Shown: positions 32,782 through 36,776 of the stretch, piece after piece | How positions within the stretch are numbered: position 1 is the stretch's first letter | Layout: each line of letters begins with the position of its first letter | NCBI GenBank assembly: GCA_934101275.1 | Contig: CAKOQM010000007.1 | Span: forward strand, 1 to 36,776 | Direction: 5' to 3' | DNA from: an uncultured Bacilli bacterium | GTDB lineage: Bacteria > Bacillota_I > Bacilli_A > RF39 > UBA660 | DNA: 36,776 nt | The notes under the pieces: generated by a model | Database searches by the model: none | What the model saw: only the letters and a program-made list of their open reading frames with translations | Told to the model about the DNA's origin: nothing | Position numbers and translations under genes: made by a program

Positions 32782-33570
32782 TCACTCCATTTTAGATACA
32801 TTAAGAATATCTTTAGCTAAACTATAATCCTTGGTAATATCTTTTTTATAAAAATAAATCACCGCTTCTTTTTGACTGTCTAAAGAAATTTCACTTTCTT
32901 TAATATAATCGCTTTCTAAAGTATTGTTTCCCTCATAAACCAAAGGATTGGTTGTATCAATAGAAAGTAAATCTTTTGAAAAACTTAATTTTACTTTTTG
33001 CAATTTTGTTTCTAGATTGATTAAGTGAAGCTTTAAATACAAAGCATTCTCACTATCCTCCACAAAATAAGTAAGACCATAATTTTTTACTTTAAAAGTC
33101 ACACTTCCTTTTAAAACTTTAGTATAAGAAGATGTCGTTTTCGCGGTTATATTTAAAGTAATTTCCTCACCGTCATGAACCTCATTTGGTGTTAATAAAA
33201 TATTTATTTTATCTTTACTTGCCTTTTCTCCTTTTAAAACATGACTTTTTTCTGACGTTTCTTTACAAGAAACATTTTGACTACAAGAAAAGGATATATC
33301 ATAAGAAATATCTTCTTCACTGTAATCCTCTAAATTAAGGTAGTTAAAGAGGTTTAAAGAAAAAATGTAGTCTCCCATTCCCCCATAATTTTCAAAAGTA
33401 TAATTTTCACCCTCAAGACTGAGTAAATCACTTTCAAAATAAAATTTTTTACTCACTAAATAATGGTCATAAAGTTGAAGATAAAAATATTTTGCTAAAG
33501 AATGCAAAGGCAAACTTAAAAACAAAAAAAGAAAAAGAAGTAAGAAAGAATAACGTGGTTTTCTTTTCAT
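32782..33570 (-). CDS. Secreted 262-residue protein of the fibre locus
   Basis: A signal peptide (YSFLLLFLFLFLSLPLHSLA) is followed by KYFYLQLYDHYLVSKKF, recalling the A-K-Y start of the TasA-like subunit's mature region. The body is beta-rich with VLKGSVTFKVKNYGLTYFVED and one CSQNVSC cysteine pair. No anchor or known domain is apparent. The stop TGA lies 6 nt before the giant protein's start, so the two are translated together. It may be a minor fibre component or adaptor; I cannot assign a family firmly. Confidence 0.7.
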   Translation of the reverse strand: MKRKPRYSFLLLFLFLFLSLPLHSLAKYFYLQLYDHYLVSKKFYFESDLLSLEGENYTFENYGGMGDYIFSLNLFNYLNLEDYSEEDISYDISFSCSQNVSCKETSEKSHVLKGEKASKDKINILLTPNEVHDGEEITLNITAKTTSSYTKVLKGSVTFKVKNYGLTYFVEDSENALYLKLHLINLETKLQKVKLSFSKDLLSIDTTNPLVYEGNNTLESDYIKESEISLDSQKEAVIYFYKKDITKDYSLAKDILNVSKME

Positions 33571-33582
33571 AATGTCTCCTTT

Positions 33583-34068
33583 CTAATCCACTTGAATAGC
33601 CTCGAAATGCAAATCAACATAATCAATTTTATTACTGTTTAAATAAGAGCTATCCTCTAAAGAAATGTGTAAGACATATTCTTTTTCTTCATAAGAAGTA
33701 TAGGATATATCTATATAATCGGTCGTTAAATCACTTTTTAAAATATTTTCGCTTGACATGTGGGTAAGTGAAAAAGTTAAAGGCAAGTTTTTTCCAGTTG
33801 TTAAATAAAAACGATATTTATAATGTGTTTCATTTAGTTTTTCATCTTGATTCGTTACTTTAAAAGTGTAAGTAAGAGTATTAAAACCATTTAAAGAGCC
33901 TAAATCAAGAGGAATGTCTTTGACACTCTCAGTAACACTAAATTTAGCCACATCTCCTTTAGAAGAGGCATAAATAAGGGTCACATAAGAAGCCAAACTT
34001 TTTAAGGAAATACCAAGAAAAAGTAAATAAAGACTTAAAAATAAAATGTGCTTATACTTCCTTTTCAT
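33583..34068 (-). CDS. Secreted 161-residue TasA/camelysin-like minor protein
   Basis: The N-terminus is a signal peptide (ILFLSLYLLFLGISLKSLA) followed by SYVTLIYASSKGDVAKFSVT. The A-[KS]-Y...VAKF/VAKW pattern is shared with the larger TasA-like protein encoded upstream (AKYASTV...TVAKWAW). The rest is predicted all-beta (LTYTFKVTNQDEKLNETHYKYRFYL, then NLPLTFSL). It fits a SipW-processed extracellular subunit. It starts 2 nt after the first peptidase gene's stop and has site AAAGGAG. Confidence 0.7.
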   Translation of the reverse strand: MKRKYKHILFLSLYLLFLGISLKSLASYVTLIYASSKGDVAKFSVTESVKDIPLDLGSLNGFNTLTYTFKVTNQDEKLNETHYKYRFYLTTGKNLPLTFSLTHMSSENILKSDLTTDYIDISYTSYEEKEYVLHISLEDSSYLNSNKIDYVDLHFEAIQVD

Positions 34069-34069
34069 T

Positions 34070-34561
34070 TTAACTCTCCTTTTTCTCTAAAAGAGACACT
34101 AAATACGTAAGTGATAAAGAAAGTAAAAAGAACAAAATCATCACCCATTTATCGGTTAATACTTTTAGGTAAATACCAAACTCTGGTAAAATTTTGACAA
34201 CTTTTCCAACAACATTTTCTTTTGAAACTGGATTATCAAGGGCGTTATTGGCATCTCCCTTAGTCGTAATCGTATCTTTATTAATCTCGGTAATCCGGTG
34301 GGTTATATAAGAATGACCACTTTTATAAGTCACAACATCTCCCACTTGATAAGAATCATCTAATTTCACAATAATAATATCTTGTTCTTTAATATCCGAA
34401 CGCATAGAACCCGTTTGCACTTCAAAATAGGTATAACCAAAAAAAGAAGGATATTCTTGATGGAAGAGAAATTTTGAAGATAATAAGTAACCGTTTAAAA
34501 GAAAAAGACATAAGAAAAACACATAGAAAAGATATTGCATAAAGCTTAATATTTTTCTCAT
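34070..34561 (-). CDS. SipW-type signal peptidase I (copy A)
   Basis: The 163-residue protein has N- and C-terminal membrane segments around a catalytic core. EVQTGSMRSDIKEQD carries the nucleophilic Ser of the SM motif, DVVTYKSGHSYITHRITEI carries the His that replaces the usual Lys, and TKGDANNALD carries the downstream Asp. This Ser/His arrangement defines the archaeal/ER-like (SipW) class of signal peptidase I, which processes TasA-family fibre proteins in Bacillus. Its start overlaps the preceding TasA-like gene's stop as ATGA (34558-34561), showing translational coupling to a likely substrate. Confidence 0.9.
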   Translation of the reverse strand: MRKILSFMQYLFYVFFLCLFLLNGYLLSSKFLFHQEYPSFFGYTYFEVQTGSMRSDIKEQDIIIVKLDDSYQVGDVVTYKSGHSYITHRITEINKDTITTKGDANNALDNPVSKENVVGKVVKILPEFGIYLKVLTDKWVMILFFLLSLSLTYLVSLLEKKES

Positions 34562-35142
34562 AAGTCACTCTCCGCTTTGAGGGTTATTTTAAGTTCATAA
34601 GAGGCTTCGGCAAAACTTACTTCCGTATCATTTTGGGCATCAAACCATTTCCATTCAAGGATATAATCGTCATGACTTAATGCCTCGAGCTTTAAATCAT
34701 CTAAATTAAGATTTTCATAAGTCACATACCCTTTTGTTAAATATTTATTATTTTTCTTTAAACGATATTTCATATTGATATGATGGTCATTTTTTTCTTG
34801 AAAGGTAAACGCATAGTTGATTTTAAACTTATTGTTGTTATTAACAGTAAAAGCATACGCATTAGAAGAACCTGGGGCGATAATACTTTTAAATTCATAA
34901 GCTGGATTAGAGAATATTCTAAGAGGAGAATTTTGTTGCCAAGAAATTTCTTTATCATTCACGTAAAAATCAGTTTCGGAAAAAACATCACTATCTTTAC
35001 AATTGCAATCAATATTAAAGATGTCTTTATTACCTGTCGGTGTTCTTCCAATTAGTTTTATCTCACGAATCGTGAAAAAAACAGTCAAAATAACGATGAT
35101 AAAAAGAAGCAACAAAAGAAAAAAGTTTTTAGATTGTTTCAT
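34558..35142 (-). CDS. TasA-like protein with uncleaved-looking N-terminal membrane segment
   Basis: The ATG at 35140-35142 follows AAAAAGGAGG. The 194-residue protein begins with a membrane segment (FFLLLLLFIIVILTVFF) and then TIREIKLIGRTP, with no A-x-A site. It may therefore stay membrane-anchored, or be cut elsewhere. The mature part resembles the TasA-like protein encoded upstream: IIAPGSSNAYAFTVNNNN against IAPGTSGSFKISIKND, and ILEWKWFDAQND against IYWRWAFDGDD, both at matching positions. It has a Cys pair (DCNC). It could be the membrane-proximal base of a fibre made by the other subunit. It overlaps copy A of the peptidase. Confidence 0.75.
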   Translation of the reverse strand: MKQSKNFFLLLLLFIIVILTVFFTIREIKLIGRTPTGNKDIFNIDCNCKDSDVFSETDFYVNDKEISWQQNSPLRIFSNPAYEFKSIIAPGSSNAYAFTVNNNNKFKINYAFTFQEKNDHHINMKYRLKKNNKYLTKGYVTYENLNLDDLKLEALSHDDYILEWKWFDAQNDTEVSFAEASYELKITLKAESDL

Positions 35143-35163
35143 GTTTACCTCCTTTTTAACTCT

Positions 35164-35198
35164 CATTTAAGTCTCTAAAAGTTTTAGAAACTTAAATG
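35164..35198 (-). promoter_or_regulatory. Long intercistronic hairpin without T-tail
   Basis: CATTTAAGTTTCTAAA pairs over 16 bp (one G-U) with TTTAGAGACTTAAATG on the minus strand across a 3-nt loop, immediately followed by GAGAGTTAAAAAGGAGG, the next gene's ribosome site. The absence of a T-run argues against termination and for RNA processing or stabilisation of the upstream subunit mRNA. A small second hairpin (GGGATTTAGTTCCC) lies just before it. Confidence 0.6.
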
Positions 35199-35217
35199 GG
35201 AACTAAATCCCACATGA

Positions 35218-35799
35218 TTAGTCGACTTGTGTAAGTGTTAAATCAGCTTGAATAGAAACGGTTGCTGTACCAGCAAAACCTAAAGCCGTATCCGTAGCAT
35301 CATCACCATCAAAAGCCCAACGCCAATAAATCGTGGCATCTTTAGTAGCCCCAGCAGCAATTTCAGTAGCATCTGCATTAAATTCTGCTAAAGTTTTCCA
35401 AGTCGTTTTATCCGTTGAATATTCAATTGGAATATTACCAGCATTTGTTTCCGTTAAGTTATAAGCATATTGAGCATTTACTTCAGAATCATTTTTAATA
35501 CTAATTTTGAAACTTCCACTTGTACCAGGAGCAATTTTGTTATTTGTTACATCTGTTTCAGCTGTAGCATTATCTGTATCATTGATTGTTTTAAATAAAT
35601 CAAGATTAAATGTTAAATCACCACTTGCTAAAGCTTTGTCATTAATTGTCCAAGCCCATTTAGCAACGGTTGCTGTATCAGATGTTCCGCTTACTGTAGA
35701 TGCATATTTGGCATAAGTTTTAGAAACTGTATAGCCTGTTACACCAACAAGAGAAAGTAAAGCCATTCCACTAATTAACACCTTTCTACCTTTTTTCAT
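35218..35799 (-). CDS. TasA/camelysin-like secreted subunit (probable major fibre protein)
   Basis: The 193-residue protein has a SipW-type signal sequence (KVLISGMALLSLVGVTGYTVSKTYA), cleaved before KYASTVSG. The mature 160 residues are low in charge and rich in Ala/Thr/Asp, with no Cys or anchor, and form a beta-sandwich-like pattern: TVAKWAWTIND, IAPGTSGSFKISIKNDSEVN, NAGNIPIEYSTDKTTW, ATIYWRWAFDGDDATDT and TVSIQADLTLTQVD. The family includes TasA and camelysin, which build matrix fibres. High codon regularity, AGAGGTG site and the downstream hairpin suggest high expression. It sits 56 nt after peptidase copy B. Confidence 0.85.
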   Translation of the reverse strand: MKKGRKVLISGMALLSLVGVTGYTVSKTYAKYASTVSGTSDTATVAKWAWTINDKALASGDLTFNLDLFKTINDTDNATAETDVTNNKIAPGTSGSFKISIKNDSEVNAQYAYNLTETNAGNIPIEYSTDKTTWKTLAEFNADATEIAAGATKDATIYWRWAFDGDDATDTALGFAGTATVSIQADLTLTQVD

Positions 35800-35855
35800 T
35801 TGTACACCTCTTTCTACGACAATTTATGTAAACATTTTTAATAAAAATGGATACA

Positions 35856-36365
35856 TCACTTTTTCTTTTCTTCTAAAATAAGCAAGATAGTTCCGAGAAG
35901 TCCAATAGTAAGAAGAATAATAATCAAAGTCTCTGTTTTACTTAAGTAAAGTAAAATACTTCCCAAATAAGGAATACGAGCCTTATAAACGCCTTCTAAA
36001 GAATTTTTAGAAACAACATAATCATCTTTATCTGTGTTGTTATCTCCCTTAGTTTCAAAATCACCTTCATTGGTAATAGAAGAAACACGATGAACGATAT
36101 AATCCTTATTATTTTTATACGCAATAATATCGTCCACTTCTACCTTAGAAGCACCCTCTTTTTTAACAATAAGAAGATCACCTTTATAAATTGTATTTTC
36201 CATAGAAGAAGACGCGACAATAAAAGGCTTATAACCTAAAAAAGATGGAATCTCAGCAGGTTTTAAAATACTTTGTAAAATAATATAAACATTAAAAAAA
36301 AGTATTAAACTCAAAAGAGTTCCTCCTACATATAACATAATTTTTTGAAGCTTACTTTTCTTCAT
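35856..36365 (-). CDS. SipW-type signal peptidase I (copy B)
   Basis: The 169-residue protein has the same layout as copy A. An N-terminal membrane segment is followed by VASSSMENTIYKGD (nucleophile Ser), DDIIAYKNNKDYIVHRVSSI (His), TKGDNNTDKDD (Asp), and a C-terminal membrane segment (ETLIIILLTIGLLGTILLIL). It is first in the operon and lies directly upstream of the probable major subunit. The two peptidases are clearly paralogous but diverged, so each may have a preferred substrate. Confidence 0.9.
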   Translation of the reverse strand: MKKSKLQKIMLYVGGTLLSLILFFNVYIILQSILKPAEIPSFLGYKPFIVASSSMENTIYKGDLLIVKKEGASKVEVDDIIAYKNNKDYIVHRVSSITNEGDFETKGDNNTDKDDYVVSKNSLEGVYKARIPYLGSILLYLSKTETLIIILLTIGLLGTILLILEEKKK

Positions 36366-36383
36366 TACAACTCTTTACCCTTC

Positions 36384-36430
36384 CTATTGTATAACCAAAT
36401 ACTAACATAATTCGACAAAATATACAATAG
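36384..36430. promoter_or_regulatory. Perfect 10-bp inverted repeat in the operon's leader/promoter region
   Basis: CTATTGTATA (36384-36393) and TATACAATAG (36421-36430) are exact inverted copies 27 bp apart, upstream of the first gene's start at 36365. On the minus strand the interval contains TTGTCG-like and TTATAC-like elements, so the repeat may flank the promoter as an operator, or form an mRNA hairpin. Promoter placement is uncertain. Confidence 0.5.
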
Positions 36431-36460
36431 ACTTTCTAAAAAAATGGGACTGTGATTCAC

Positions 36461-36494
36461 AAAAAAATGTTCTAAATTTGCTATAGAACATTTT
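36461..36494 (-). terminator. Terminator at the right end
   Basis: AAAATGTTCTA (36464-36474) pairs perfectly with TAGAACATTTT (36484-36494), 9-nt loop, with more T on the minus strand. It would stop transcription arriving from the right before the fibre operon. Confidence 0.7.
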
Positions 36495-36505
36495 GTAAAT
36501 CATAG

Positions 36506-36577
36506 CTAGTAAAAATATTTGGCTTGTACTATTACTTTAACTTTAAACGCAAAATTATAACTTTTTAACTTTGACAT
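36506..36577 (-). pseudogene. Possible degenerate transposase N-terminus
   Basis: ATG 36575-36577 opens 23 codons ending at TAG 36506-36508. The peptide MSKLKSYNFAFKVKVIVQA resembles the basic, helical start of IS3-type OrfA transposases (Y-x-x-EFKLKVVQ). The match is short and the remainder is missing, so this is a weak suggestion of an insertion-sequence remnant. Confidence 0.2.
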
Positions 36578-36672
36578 ATTTATGACTTTCTATATTAACA
36601 TTTATAGTCCCAATAGTTTTAATCTATATTGCATGAAATCTAGACACATTACTTTTTAATCTCTTTCTACTA

Positions 36673-36776
36673 TCAATTTGAATTCTTTTTATCTAGCAAT
36701 TTAAGGATAGCAAAAGATATTTCTTGTTGCTTAAAAAAAATAACCGACCTTGTTAAGAGTGGTGTGTAAATTTTTA
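36673..36776 (-). CDS. 3' end of an unidentified gene entering from the right edge
   Basis: An open frame of about 34 codons runs from the right edge to TGA 36673-36675, ending SFAILKLLDKKNSN. It is too short to identify. Being open in AT-rich sequence, it could also be chance or a pseudogene tail. Confidence 0.25.
   Translation of the reverse strand, partial: KIYTPLLTRSVIFFKQQEISFAILKLLDKKNSN

Noticed and set aside
36447..36776. Insertion-sequence ends suggested by GGGACTGTGATTCAC and GTGGTGTGTAAATTTTTA
   Set aside because: The two motifs are in the same orientation, not inverted, no target duplication is visible and no transposase is present inside the window.

Overview
The window is AT-rich and reads with the standard bacterial code: TGG encodes Trp in long open frames and TGA is used as a stop. 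Shine-Dalgarno sites are strong. The gene content (LemA/TPM, a YolD-like protein beside a Y-family polymerase, TagD and a CDP-glycerol transferase, SipW-type signal peptidases, TasA-like proteins, no outer-membrane genes) points to a low-GC Firmicute of the Bacilli/Erysipelotrichia kind, probably host-associated. This placement is inference. Nearly all genes are on the minus strand; the Y-family polymerase pair and the partial gene at the left edge are the exceptions.

Region 1 (1-4150) is an accessory, partly decaying stretch. It holds the end of an Rpn-type nuclease/transposase, a DUF362 protein, a MerR regulator pseudogene with an intact MerR-type promoter/operator driving a flavodoxin that now starts at ATA, and a toxin-antitoxin pair in which the Panacea antitoxin is intact but the toxSAS toxin carries a nonsense codon. 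Region 2 (3511-8855) is housekeeping-like: a lipoprotein cyclophilin, the polymerase/YolD pair, a membrane protein, TPM and LemA proteins, and an RDD protein. Region 3 (8958-13314) has a fusion of an XRE-type DNA-binding domain to glucose-1-phosphate thymidylyltransferase, a DUF1294 protein, a broken AbiL-like ATPase/TOPRIM pair, and a NERD-HRDC protein.

Region 4 (13521-23801) is a Wzx/Wzy-type surface polysaccharide locus. Transcription runs right to left from a promoter at 23772-23801: priming sugar-phosphate transferase, PssD/PssE (Alg14/Alg13-like), two GT2 glycosyltransferases, a Wzy-like polymerase, a DUF6625-like and a Caps_synth-like glycosyltransferase, a Wzx flippase, a CDP-glycerol glycerophosphotransferase and TagD. 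It ends at a clear terminator (13521-13541). The last two genes predict that the polymer carries glycerol phosphate. Region 5 (23938-25571) has an AIPR-like gene preceded by a 33-codon zinc-ribbon ORF, then an unexplained tRNA-3'-end-like element followed by its own terminator.

Region 6 (25572-36430) holds the most interesting locus: a tightly packed cluster encoding two SipW-type (Ser/His) signal peptidases, two homologous TasA/camelysin-like subunits, two further small secreted proteins with SipW-substrate-like N-termini, and a 1,923-residue secreted protein with about 14 beta-solenoid repeats built on [VIL][YF]GGG. A long intercistronic hairpin lies just after the putative major subunit gene, and a perfect 10-bp inverted repeat lies in the leader upstream of the first gene. 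I interpret this as a dedicated extracellular fibre or matrix assembly system with its own processing peptidases. The right edge (36431-36776) holds a terminator and degenerate, possibly insertion-sequence-derived, sequence.
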